Notes: generated from the sequence alone by a model not told the origin. Shown: positions 1 to 6,184, numbered from the stretch's first letter. The stretch is 7,015 bases of DNA from an uncultured Ruminococcus sp. (GCA_910584195.1 CAJTYV010000074.1:1-7015), one strand, 5' to 3'. Numbers and translations: made by a program.

Positions 1-1
1 G

Positions 2-151
2 AAAAACTACAAAATTTCTTCGGCGTTTTCTTACAATTTTAATTTGGCGTTGACAGCCATGCGTACACTGAAAATGAGCAAGACTACCTTCTATCGGAGA
101 GTGCAGCAAACTGCCAATAGCTTTGCACTGGGAAATCAGGTTAAGCCGTAG
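2..151 (+). CDS. C-terminal fragment of a probable serine recombinase (resolvase/invertase type), 5' end outside the window
   Basis: The reading frame is open from the left edge and ends with TAG at 149-151, giving 49 visible residues. The readable part, around residues 17-35, has alanine-rich helix spacing followed by the motif MSKTTFYRRV. In small serine recombinases of the resolvase/invertase family a C-terminal helix-turn-helix ends in a similar S-x-x-TFYRRV recognition helix and contacts the crossover or accessory sites. The catalytic domain with the nucleophilic serine would lie to the left and cannot be seen. The gene is followed at once by a strong terminator, so it appears to close its own transcription unit. 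Another DNA-binding protein with a similar HTH is possible; the family call rests on this one motif. Confidence 0.5.
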   Translation, partial: KNYKISSAFSYNFNLALTAMRTLKMSKTTFYRRVQQTANSFALGNQVKP

Positions 152-157
152 ATGAAC

Positions 158-212
158 GTGAGGGACAAGGGATGGGGGCATACCCATCCTTTGTCCTTCA
201 CATTTATTTTTT
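158..212 (+). terminator. Strong rho-independent terminator after the recombinase fragment
   Basis: Bases 158-176 and 183-201 form a 19-bp stem with only two G-U wobbles and no mismatches, around a 6-base loop (GGCATA). A T-rich tract follows at 203-212 (TTTATTTTTT). This is a textbook intrinsic terminator. It lies seven bases after the recombinase stop codon and about 50 bases before the helicase start, so the helicase gene needs either read-through or its own promoter downstream of the stem. Confidence 0.9.
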
Positions 213-238
213 GCAATCAACTCCTACAGGGATGTAAA
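211..238 (+). promoter_or_regulatory. Possible weak promoter for the primase-like/helicase gene
   Basis: TTGCAA at 211-216 and TGTAAA at 233-238 each match the sigma-A consensus at four of six positions and are 16 bp apart. They are the only promoter-like pair between the terminator and the start codon. Initiation near base 245 would give a leader of about 19 bases that lacks the left arm of the inverted repeat at 217-225. This is a weak assignment based on spacing and partial matches only. Confidence 0.25.
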
Positions 239-259
239 TCAAAACCTTAAAGGAGTTGA
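217..259 (+). promoter_or_regulatory. Inverted repeat that would sequester the helicase ribosome binding site
   Basis: TCAACTCCT at 217-225 is the exact reverse complement of AGGAGTTGA at 251-259, and the second arm contains the AGGAG Shine-Dalgarno (251-255), eight bases before the ATG at 264. In RNA the two arms would form a perfect 9-bp stem with a 25-base loop, blocking ribosome access on any transcript that begins upstream of base 217. The repeat is seen directly; the control role is inferred by analogy with fold-back inhibition, known to protect transposase genes from read-through transcription. Confidence 0.5.
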
Positions 260-263
260 AGTC

Positions 264-2885
264 ATGAGTAAATTCAAAATCAGCATTTTAAAGGCTTTCA
301 AAGACAAGCTAATCGAGGCAGAAATGGAATCTATGGTCATCAAAGGCAATAACCTTGTTTCACTTATGAAAGCAGTCGGGGAAGAAGGCTGCGTGTTCTG
401 CCCATCTACATTCAAGGATAGTATAAAGAGCCGGGAGACTTTTGAACAGTCTCAGTTATTCGTACTTACCTTTGGCAATGCAAACAATGAGGGGCTATCC
501 TTTATCAAAATAAAAAGCAGGGCAAGGTACTATGGTCTTCCTATGTTGTTCGCTTACATCACCGATCCCTTCTATTGTATTGATGTAACTCGTGAACAAC
601 TTTCCATTGTGTTCTTGAATGAAACTCCTCTCTCGGATTTGAAAGAAGCTGAGGCCATGCAGAGAGCCTTAATGATGATATTCCCGGAAGCTGACAAAGA
701 TTGTAGTGTCCTCAATGTGTGCCAAGGCGGGAACAAGTTGTTGTATTCTGATGAAACCATGCCGACGATCAATGCTGACTGGTTATTCATGAATATGTGT
801 CTTCGGTTGAAAAACAAGTTCGGTTCCACCAATTACAAGCGGAAGATTGCCGAGTTCTCCCGAGTAACAGGTGTTCGATTGGATGATAGAAATCTTCCTG
901 ATGTTTCTGTTGCTGAGGTTCACACTGAGCATCGTAAAGAGAAGATTGATGATAAGAATTCGTCAAAGTGTATTATAGAAGAAAGATCTGACGAGATCTT
1001 ATCACATCATGAGTACAGGATCAACTTTGAGAGCAGAAGCACTTCTCCAGAAGTTCTTCCAGATCAAAAGAGATCATCTATCATCGGTCTTCGTGAATCA
1101 AAGATACTCAAGTCATTCAGATCTTCCTGTAGATTGTATCAAGAGTTTGAATCAGAAAGTAGATGGTTGACTCAGCAAGAACTTCTTGGACTGGCTTCAA
1201 ATCTGTCTCAGGTCAGATCTGGGCAAAAGGTTTTCAAGGAAGTTCTTGGCTCAAATACATATTTTGAATGGGAAAAGCAGATTGACAACTGGGATTACTA
1301 CTTTTACTACATCAAAGGGAAAGGTTCCAGACCATGTACCTGCTTCTGTCCATACCGTAATACCTGTCAACACGGGACAAACATCTTGTCAACTGTAAAT
1401 CCCAAGTATCATCAAATTGAAAGAATTGATAACTGGGGTGTTCCCTTAGTTGATGTAGATGAAGCGTGGGAAGATTTCAGTGAGAAGTTCCGGGAAGCGG
1501 TAGCATCTGATGAACCAGGCTGGCATGTCATTAAAAGTCAAACCGCCCTCGGCAAGACCCAAGCATTGCTGGAATTTCTCAGGGATACCCCGCTCAGAGT
1601 ATTGATTGCTGTTCCAACTAACAATCTGAAACGTGAGGTCTGCGAGCGAGCTAAGAAGATGGAGATAGAGGTAGTCACATCACCTTCATTGCATGAAATA
1701 AAGGACGACATTCCTGATGTTGTCTGGGATGAAATACAGGCTCTATACGATGTAGGCAAGTCGCCGATGCCTCGGATAGAGAAGGCGATTGCTGAGGATG
1801 ATGTGGAGTGTGCAAAGGTATTCAAGAGATACAAACGTGAGCTTTCAGAATTCATTAACTCCGAGAGTCACGCTATCACTACGCATCGCCGCCTGACCAA
1901 TATGGATGTAAGTAAGTACGATCTCGTCATAGTGGATGAAGATATTATCTACAGCACCGTCATTCCTAGCAGAGAGACAGTCTCTCTGTTAATGCTGAAG
2001 AAAGTGCGAAAGAAGTTAGCCGCCAGCGACCCGCTGGCAGCTAAGATCAGGAGAATTCTAAAGAAGGTCAAAGATTCAGAGTTCTTTACTTTAGATGAAA
2101 TTGACTGGCGCAGAGAATATGCCGATATAAAGATGGCCGTCAATATACCGGCACTATGCTCTGCTGCATACTTCTGTTACCGTGCCGCTTCAAAGCAGGA
2201 GAACGACTTGACAGAGGATAGCATCACCTTTATCAAACCTGTTAAGTTTTATGCTAATAAGTATATTATGCTCTCAGCCACAGCAGATGAAACCATTTGT
2301 AATCTCTATTTCAATGAAGAGAATGTACGGTTCTATAACTGCAAAGAGGCCGCAAACACAGGGAATCTCAATCAATGCGGGGACAAGTCTATGGGCCGCA
2401 GCTCGATTCGCAAAGATCCATCCATCATCAAGCGTATCAAGCGGTGGACAAAGTTCGATTACACGATTTCTTTCAAGGAGTTCCATAAGCACTATGAGGG
2501 TGATCTGCATTTCGGCAACTGCGCGGGATGTGATATGCTAAAGGGTCAAAACATTGATGTTATAGGAACGCCGCATCAGCCAGAGTGGATATATAAGCTG
2601 TTTGCCTACTCGCTGGGATATGATGTCGATGATGATTTGAAGCCTGGCACTGTCGTTGTCCATAACGGGTTCCGGTTCCGATTCATGACATACGCTGATG
2701 AAACACTGAGAGCAATCCAGTTCTATATGATTGAATCCGAGCTGGAGCAAGCTGTAGGTAGGGCTAGATTGTTACGCTGTGATTGTACTGTCAATCTGTT
2801 CTCTGACTTTCCTCTAAAACAGGCTGAGCTAAAGGAATCCAAGTACGATACCGATGAAAACGATGAAGACTCAGAATCAACTTAG
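264..2885 (+). CDS. Primase-like (apparently degenerate) / SF2-type helicase fusion protein, mobile-element replication
   Basis: An 873-residue protein, probably a replicative helicase of a mobile element. Residues about 60-175 follow the layout I recall for small AEP-like primase domains of Firmicute elements: a strand-turn at 65-72, a strand near 113-118 (QLSIVF), an FPEAD segment at 140-144 and a QGGNK turn at 154-158. Where relatives carry an acidic D-F-D-type motif this protein has T69-F70-G71, so catalysis looks lost. A poorly structured, Ser/Arg-rich linker covers about 215-300. Cys/His residues C358, C360, C362, C368 and H370 probably bind zinc. Helicase motifs follow: SQTALGKT (425-432, motif I), AVPTNN (Ia), DEDI (558-561, motif II), SATAD (671-675, motif III) and QAVGRARLLR (829-838, motif VI). 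The ATG has AGGAG eight bases upstream. The helicase call is firm; the primase ancestry is less so. Confidence 0.75.
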   Translation: MSKFKISILKAFKDKLIEAEMESMVIKGNNLVSLMKAVGEEGCVFCPSTFKDSIKSRETFEQSQLFVLTFGNANNEGLSFIKIKSRARYYGLPMLFAYITDPFYCIDVTREQLSIVFLNETPLSDLKEAEAMQRALMMIFPEADKDCSVLNVCQGGNKLLYSDETMPTINADWLFMNMCLRLKNKFGSTNYKRKIAEFSRVTGVRLDDRNLPDVSVAEVHTEHRKEKIDDKNSSKCIIEERSDEILSHHEYRINFESRSTSPEVLPDQKRSSIIGLRESKILKSFRSSCRLYQEFESESRWLTQQELLGLASNLSQVRSGQKVFKEVLGSNTYFEWEKQIDNWDYYFYYIKGKGSRPCTCFCPYRNTCQHGTNILSTVNPKYHQIERIDNWGVPLVDVDEAWEDFSEKFREAVASDEPGWHVIKSQTALGKTQALLEFLRDTPLRVLIAVPTNNLKREVCERAKKMEIEVVTSPSLHEIKDDIPDVVWDEIQALYDVGKSPMPRIEKAIAEDDVECAKVFKRYKRELSEFINSESHAITTHRRLTNMDVSKYDLVIVDEDIIYSTVIPSRETVSLLMLKKVRKKLAASDPLAAKIRRILKKVKDSEFFTLDEIDWRREYADIKMAVNIPALCSAAYFCYRAASKQENDLTEDSITFIKPVKFYANKYIMLSATADETICNLYFNEENVRFYNCKEAANTGNLNQCGDKSMGRSSIRKDPSIIKRIKRWTKFDYTISFKEFHKHYEGDLHFGNCAGCDMLKGQNIDVIGTPHQPEWIYKLFAYSLGYDVDDDLKPGTVVVHNGFRFRFMTYADETLRAIQFYMIESELEQAVGRARLLRCDCTVNLFSDFPLKQAELKESKYDTDENDEDSEST
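984..1220. repeat. Cluster of AGATCT / GATC motifs in the helicase linker region
   Basis: AGATCT occurs at 984-989, 994-999, 1119-1124 and 1215-1220, with three further GATC sites at 1019, 1062 and 1072. The first two form an inverted repeat, AAGATCT (983-989) against AGATCTT (994-1000), with a 4-base spacer. The segment codes for the Ser/Arg-rich linker, where Arg-Ser pairs written AGA-TCT explain three of the four hexamers. It may be an embedded set of binding sites or a codon-use effect. Confidence 0.5.
1970..2044 (+). repeat. Two tight palindromes inside the helicase coding region
   Basis: CAGAGAGAC at 1970-1978 and GTCTCTCTG at 1980-1988 are perfect reverse complements separated by one base. 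Thirty bases on, GCCAGCG (2022-2028) and CGCTGGC (2032-2038) flank a 3-base loop; past one C/A mismatch the stem continues with TTAGC (2016-2020) and GCTAA (2040-2044). The encoded segment lies just after the DEDI motif. Function is unknown; candidates are a protein binding site, a single-strand origin-like hairpin, or chance. Confidence 0.55.
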
Positions 2886-2931
2886 CTCCTACCTCCCTCT
2901 ATAAATCACGTCATGTTAGATATGGTTAAGC

Positions 2932-2937
2932 TATAAT
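2932..2937 (+). promoter_or_regulatory. Possible -10 element upstream of the Rep-like gene
   Basis: A perfect TATAAT lies 118 bases before the Rep-like start codon in the gap after the helicase gene. No convincing TTGACA-like element sits 16-18 bases upstream and there is no extended TG, so this would need an activator or may be chance. The Rep-like gene could instead be co-transcribed with the helicase, since no terminator is visible between them. Confidence 0.35.
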
Positions 2938-2941
2938 ACAT

Positions 2942-3041
2942 CACTGGAAAACAGTGGCAGCGGTATACCACCACATACCACCGTTTGTACCGTATAGAAA
3001 TAGTAATCGCCCGCAACTGTTCTGTAAGAAATATTTACAGA
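2942..3041 (+). repeat. Repeat-rich leader of the Rep-like gene: iteron-like TACCACC repeats and small hairpins
   Basis: TACCACC occurs at 2966-2972 and 2976-2982, one helical turn apart, and a third TACC lies at 2988. GGTATACC at 2962-2969 is a perfect palindrome. CACTG (2942-2946) pairs with CAGTG (2952-2956) around a 5-base loop, and TCTGTAA (3021-3027) pairs with TTACAGA (3035-3041) just at the edge of the Shine-Dalgarno. Phased repeats directly upstream of a Rep-like gene are typical of autoregulatory operators or origins; which of these applies here is inferred. Confidence 0.45.
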
Positions 3042-3055
3042 GGAGGCAAATTATA

Positions 3056-4033
3056 ATGAACATAAATCAAGTATTTGAGCTGTCAATGCTGCTTGATGCA
3101 GATCACTTTCAAAAACTCATTGCCCGCAAGCGCAGTTGTTTGAAGGAGCTTGATGATGAATACCTTGACACATCCCTGACCGCAAAGAGCATCACCGTGA
3201 TCTATCGGGACAGCAGATACAAAAAGAGGGTGCGACTGCTCGTCAATTCATCGTTAGTTACGGATGCCTCGTCCGACACGGACAAGATGCTTCGCAAGCT
3301 GGACAAACGTATCTCTGAATACTTCGACCACAAATATACGATGGATGACTTCACCCTGTCTGGCGTAACCCTTGCTGTGGACATCAATGTCGGCAGTCAT
3401 GAAAAGGTATCAGACTACCTGAAAGTCATAAAGAGGGTTGGCAAGGTTAAAGGCTTTTCCTCCGTCAGCTATGATTGTTTTGATGAGAAGGTCAGCTTCT
3501 GTCTGAGCGGTAACAGCAACGACACGGATTTTCTTTTGTATGATTTGGAGAAAGCCACCATAGATCAACTACGGAATGCAGATGCAGGACGGAAGCAGCT
3601 ACAATCAATGAGTGAACGGATCAAGGGTATCCTGCGGGCCGAGGTACGCCTGACAAAGCCAAAGGCCATCCGGAAATACGCAGATACAACCGATACATCC
3701 AGCCAGATTGTGGAGATGATGAAAAACAGCACCGATGCTTTCATGGATACGTTCGCACGGGTGGTTCCTTTTGGGGATTTCTACAAGATGGATGCCGCTG
3801 TCGAGATCGTCCGCAACGAAGTCAAGGACAGCATCATGCGGAGAAGGATGTTGGGGCTCTTGGCCCTGATCCCCGACAAGAAATCTCTGCACCTGGCTCA
3901 GAAAGCACTAAATTGCCGGGATGTGGAGAAGGTCATGATGGCCTTTATAAAGATCAATTTATCTCCTGTGACTATTAGTAAGCGGCACGATGTAAAGCAC
4001 CTGGAAAACATCTATTCCTATTTCTTAAAATAA
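3056..4033 (+). CDS. Rep-like replication initiation (or relaxase-like) protein
   Basis: A 325-residue protein started at the ATG at 3056 because AGGAGG (3041-3046) lies nine bases upstream. The longer frame from a GTG at 2954 would add 34 residues with no ribosome binding site and would run through the repeat-rich leader. Visible landmarks are the hydrophobic strand SGVTLAVDI (102-110), a YDLEK motif (162-166) and LRAEVRL (193-199). The order of a strand ending in D, then Y-D-x-x-K/E, then LRxExR resembles phage/plasmid replication proteins of the filamentous-phage gene II/X type, which start rolling-circle replication by nicking DNA. I see no clear HxH metal motif, so catalysis is unproven. 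The C-terminus (LSPVTISKRHDVKHL) could be a helix-turn-helix. Sitting between a helicase and an FtsK-like ATPase, it fits an initiator or relaxase role. Confidence 0.5.
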   Translation: MNINQVFELSMLLDADHFQKLIARKRSCLKELDDEYLDTSLTAKSITVIYRDSRYKKRVRLLVNSSLVTDASSDTDKMLRKLDKRISEYFDHKYTMDDFTLSGVTLAVDINVGSHEKVSDYLKVIKRVGKVKGFSSVSYDCFDEKVSFCLSGNSNDTDFLLYDLEKATIDQLRNADAGRKQLQSMSERIKGILRAEVRLTKPKAIRKYADTTDTSSQIVEMMKNSTDAFMDTFARVVPFGDFYKMDAAVEIVRNEVKDSIMRRRMLGLLALIPDKKSLHLAQKALNCRDVEKVMMAFIKINLSPVTISKRHDVKHLENIYSYFLK

Positions 4034-4058
4034 TCATTGCCGTGAGGTTCAAATGCTG

Positions 4059-4087
4059 TTGACAAGCCTATCTTTTTGGTGTAAAGT
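4059..4087 (+). promoter_or_regulatory. Sigma-A-type promoter for the small coiled-coil protein gene
   Basis: A perfect TTGACA (-35) at 4059-4064 is followed after exactly 17 bp by TAAAGT (4082-4087), which matches TATAAT at four of six positions. Transcription would start near 4094, giving a short leader of about 25 bases that includes the GGAGGG ribosome binding site at 4107-4112. Confidence 0.65.
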
Positions 4088-4119
4088 AGACCCATCTTTT
4101 ACAAACGGAGGGCATAAAC

Positions 4120-4317
4120 ATGGCCGGAAAGACAGCAGAGGAACGTATCGCGGTGATTGACGAGAAGATTGCTAAGAAGCAAGCAGAGATTGAAGCTCTG
4201 GAGGCTCAGAAACAAAAGCTTCTGCATCCCGTCAACATGAAAACGGTAATGGCAGCGGCGAAGGAAGCTGGGCTTACACCGGAAGAGATTGCAGAGAAGT
4301 TGGGATTAGAGGTCTAA
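4120..4317 (+). CDS. Small coiled-coil protein with a C-terminal helix-turn-helix-like segment, function unknown
   Basis: A 65-residue soluble protein. The ATG has GGAGGG seven bases upstream. Residues about 6-36 form a charged, heptad-like helix (EERIAVIDEKIAKKQAEI continuing into EALEAQKQKL), strongly suggesting a coiled coil and self-association. The remainder, MKTVMAAAKEAGLTPEEIAEKLGL, has the Ala-rich helix, Gly-Leu-Thr-Pro turn and second helix of a small DNA-binding domain. This coiled-coil plus short DNA-binding tail layout recalls H-NS-like and relaxosome accessory proteins, but I do not recognise the family. It has its own promoter and a strong terminator, so it is expressed independently of its neighbours. 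A structural or regulatory role at the origin or transfer site is plausible but only inferred. Confidence 0.8.
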   Translation: MAGKTAEERIAVIDEKIAKKQAEIEALEAQKQKLLHPVNMKTVMAAAKEAGLTPEEIAEKLGLEV

Positions 4318-4327
4318 AACAAGGAGT

Positions 4328-4373
4328 AATAGCGTGGGGCATCGTCGCCCCACGCTATTCTCACAATTATTTT
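4328..4373 (+). terminator. Rho-independent terminator after the small coiled-coil protein gene
   Basis: AATAGCGTGGGGC (4328-4340) and GCCCCACGCTATT (4347-4359) form a perfect 13-bp GC-rich stem around a 6-base loop. A moderately T-rich stretch (ATTATTTT) ends at 4373. The stem begins eleven bases after the TAA. The T-tract is set back from the stem, so termination may be less than complete. Confidence 0.8.
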
Positions 4374-4581
4374 CTCCATTCAAATTTTAATCTATAAGGA
4401 ATAGTATTACAATCCAAAAATCAAGTTCTTCTTCTCCTTCTTCTTCTCTTGTGTTACCCCTCCTTTTTGGGGTGCTTTTTAAAATAATTTTTGAGGTAGT
4501 CTAAAAGTTCCATTTGAAAGCGCAATGGGAGATAGGAGAAGAGGAAGAAGAAGCCCCCTACAAGAAAGGATGGGCGCAATT
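4360..4581 (+). other. Leader region of the ftsK-like gene with matched polypyrimidine and polypurine tracts
   Basis: This 220-base AT-rich stretch holds no convincing gene. It contains a polypyrimidine tract at 4425-4450, a terminator-like hairpin at 4456-4480 and a polypurine tract at 4535-4553. CTTCTTCTTCTCTT (4437-4450) can pair with 4539-4553 over 14 bp with a single bulged G. No good promoter is evident; TATAAG at 4393-4398 lacks a partner -35. The arrangement looks like a structured control leader, but its action cannot be deduced from sequence alone. Confidence 0.45.
4455..4480 (+). terminator. Short terminator-like hairpin upstream of the ftsK-like gene
   Basis: ACCCC (4456-4460) pairs with GGGGT (4469-4473), extendable by one U-G pair, around an 8-base loop, and TTTTT follows at 4476-4480. 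The stem is short but GC-rich and the U-run is well placed. It could be a second terminator for the upstream gene or an attenuator in the ftsK-like leader. Confidence 0.5.
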
Positions 4582-6090
4582 ATGGCAAAATGGAAAAACG
4601 GCATACCGGGATTTGCAGAATATGATGCTTATGAGTTGGCTCACAAAATTGAAGATTGTTATAAAAGACATAATGCTCCTGTTAAAATTCATAAAAGCGG
4701 TCCTATCCCTTTTTATGGGAACGGATATAAATTTGCAGTTAATTTGGAACAGAGCGAAGCAACCGTAGGAAAAATTGAGCGGCTAGTTGCCGATGTTCAA
4801 TTTACATTGCACCTCCCTGCACTTAAAGCGATTAGAGAAAATGGTGTTCTTTATCTTGTTACATCTGGCAACGATGTAACCTTGAAAAATAATAATCTAT
4901 TGCAGATTGTGAATAGCGAAAAATACAGATCAGCTTTTGAAAAAATGAAAATTGTGCACCCAGTTGGTATTAGTGAAAATGGAGAGGTAATGATTTGCGA
5001 TCTGGAAGATTATCCTCATGCAATGGTAAGCGGGACAACGAAATCTGGCAAATCGACCGCATTAAAATGTCTGCTTGCAAGTTTACTAAAATATCCCCCT
5101 GATAAAATGAACTTTTTAATAGCTGATAGAGGTGTGGAATTAAATAGATTTCGTGGCTTACCACATCTCTCGGCTACAATTATACACACGCCTGAAGAAT
5201 TGGCGTATGCACTTTTGCTTTTACATGATGAAATGGAGCGACGCAACAAGTTAATACAAGAGGATCAAAGGAATTTGTCTGTCCTCCCATATATTGTATG
5301 CATAGTCGATGAATTTCCGTGGTTTATTGATGCTATAAAGGGCAACAAACAGACTGAAAAAGTTGTAAAAGTAACCAATGATATTTTGCGTTTTGGAAGA
5401 AACACAAAGATTCATGTAGTTTTGTCAATTCACGATCCAAAGGACGATATTGCAATCATCGAAAAAAGCGATATTTCCGTCAGTTTGGTATTCCAGACTG
5501 CAAATGTCAGAAAGTCCATGAATGTTTTGGATGGTGCTGGTGCAGAAAAATTAAAAGGCAAGGGTGACATGAATTTTCGTCGTAACGGGGAAACGCATCA
5601 CCTCCAGGGTGTTTATATAACGGATGAGGAAATTGATGGGCTAGTTCAATTTATTATTGAGCAGAGTGAATATGATAGTCAATTTCCGAGAGGTATATAT
5701 GGATTTTCTATCTCTGATAAAGATATAGAAGCAAAAAGAGCAGAGATTGTTGAGTATATCTCAAATTTTTCAACAGAAATGGATGACAGCAATAAAGATG
5801 ATGATAAAGATTTGAAATTCGTCAAAGTTGTCCTTTGGGTGCTGTCACAAACAAATGTATCCATTAACCGCATTCAGAAAGAATGCCACATTGCAAATAG
5901 CTATGCACAGGAGTTCTTTAATAAGCTACAATCCATTGGAATAATCGGTGACATCGCTGAAAAGGGCCGCCACAAAGTTACCCTCAAGTCAATTGGCGCG
6001 ATACCGGATGAATTGAAAGATTTTTTATCTCGTCAAGGTATTACCGATGATGAGATTAGGGCGGCCATTGAAAAAAGAGAATCGACATGA
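4582..6090 (+). CDS. Soluble FtsK/SpoIIIE-type DNA translocase with C-terminal winged helix
   Basis: A 502-residue hexameric-type DNA-pumping ATPase. Walker A is GTTKSGKS (151-158) and Walker B is CIVDEF with D243-E244. Downstream stretches such as RFGRNTKIHVVLSIHDP and MNVLDGAGAEKLKGKGDM fit the conserved FtsK core. Residues about 410-478, after an acidic linker, form a winged helix like the DNA-recognising gamma domain of FtsK. No transmembrane segment is visible, unlike chromosomal FtsK (longer, membrane-anchored) and most conjugative coupling proteins. The ATG at 4582 is preferred because AAAGGA (4565-4570) lies 11 bases upstream; an ATG at 4525 would add 19 Arg-rich residues encoded by the polypurine tract and has no clear ribosome binding site. 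It is more AT-rich than its neighbours. Likely role: element segregation, or coupling DNA to transfer together with the Rep-like protein. Confidence 0.88.
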   Translation: MAKWKNGIPGFAEYDAYELAHKIEDCYKRHNAPVKIHKSGPIPFYGNGYKFAVNLEQSEATVGKIERLVADVQFTLHLPALKAIRENGVLYLVTSGNDVTLKNNNLLQIVNSEKYRSAFEKMKIVHPVGISENGEVMICDLEDYPHAMVSGTTKSGKSTALKCLLASLLKYPPDKMNFLIADRGVELNRFRGLPHLSATIIHTPEELAYALLLLHDEMERRNKLIQEDQRNLSVLPYIVCIVDEFPWFIDAIKGNKQTEKVVKVTNDILRFGRNTKIHVVLSIHDPKDDIAIIEKSDISVSLVFQTANVRKSMNVLDGAGAEKLKGKGDMNFRRNGETHHLQGVYITDEEIDGLVQFIIEQSEYDSQFPRGIYGFSISDKDIEAKRAEIVEYISNFSTEMDDSNKDDDKDLKFVKVVLWVLSQTNVSINRIQKECHIANSYAQEFFNKLQSIGIIGDIAEKGRHKVTLKSIGAIPDELKDFLSRQGITDDEIRAAIEKREST

Positions 6091-6128
6091 GCAAATCACT
6101 CTTGGTTTCTCTATCAAATACAATTTAA
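6087..6128 (+). pseudogene. Possible truncated start of a downstream gene, coupled to the ftsK-like gene
   Basis: An ATG at 6087 overlaps the TGA stop of the ftsK-like gene (ATGA), the usual sign of translational coupling. The frame reads MSKSLLVSLSNTI and then stops with TAA at 6126-6128; if that stop is ignored it continues for 20 more codons to a TAG. It may be the remnant of the next gene of the operon, cut where the element meets the tnsD-bearing DNA. A chance short ORF is equally possible. Confidence 0.25.
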
Positions 6129-6184
6129 TTTGCACTATCTGTTCATTCTCAGCGAAGATGGAAATACATGAGTGCAGGAATCCT

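Noticed and set aside
232..237. Start-stop minimal ORF (ATG TAA) in the loop of the RBS-masking inverted repeat
   Set aside because: There is no good ribosome binding site, and a two-codon match is expected by chance.
1538..1855. 105-codon minus-strand ORF within the helicase gene
   Set aside because: It lies opposite the helicase Walker A region, whose motifs are clear; it is a shadow frame with low-complexity Ser/Thr content.
2954..3055. N-terminal extension of the Rep-like protein from a GTG at 2954
   Set aside because: It has no ribosome binding site and translates a repeat-rich leader, whereas the ATG at 3056 has a well-spaced AGGAGG.
3605..3892. 95-codon minus-strand ORF within the Rep-like gene
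   Set aside because: A shadow frame of the Rep-like gene with no ribosome binding site or recognisable motif.
4334..4390. 18-codon ORF from a GTG with AAGGAG upstream, after the small coiled-coil gene
   Set aside because: It runs through the perfect terminator stem, and the sequence is explained by that stem.
4525..4581. Upstream start of the ftsK-like gene at ATG 4525
   Set aside because: No clear Shine-Dalgarno; the added residues are Arg-rich, as expected from translating the polypurine tract. Kept only as an alternative.
6091..6133. GCAAAT/ATTTGC inverted repeat as a terminator or transposon end
   Set aside because: Only 6 bp, AT-rich, with a 31-base spacer and no U-run; it does not resemble a Tn7-type end array.
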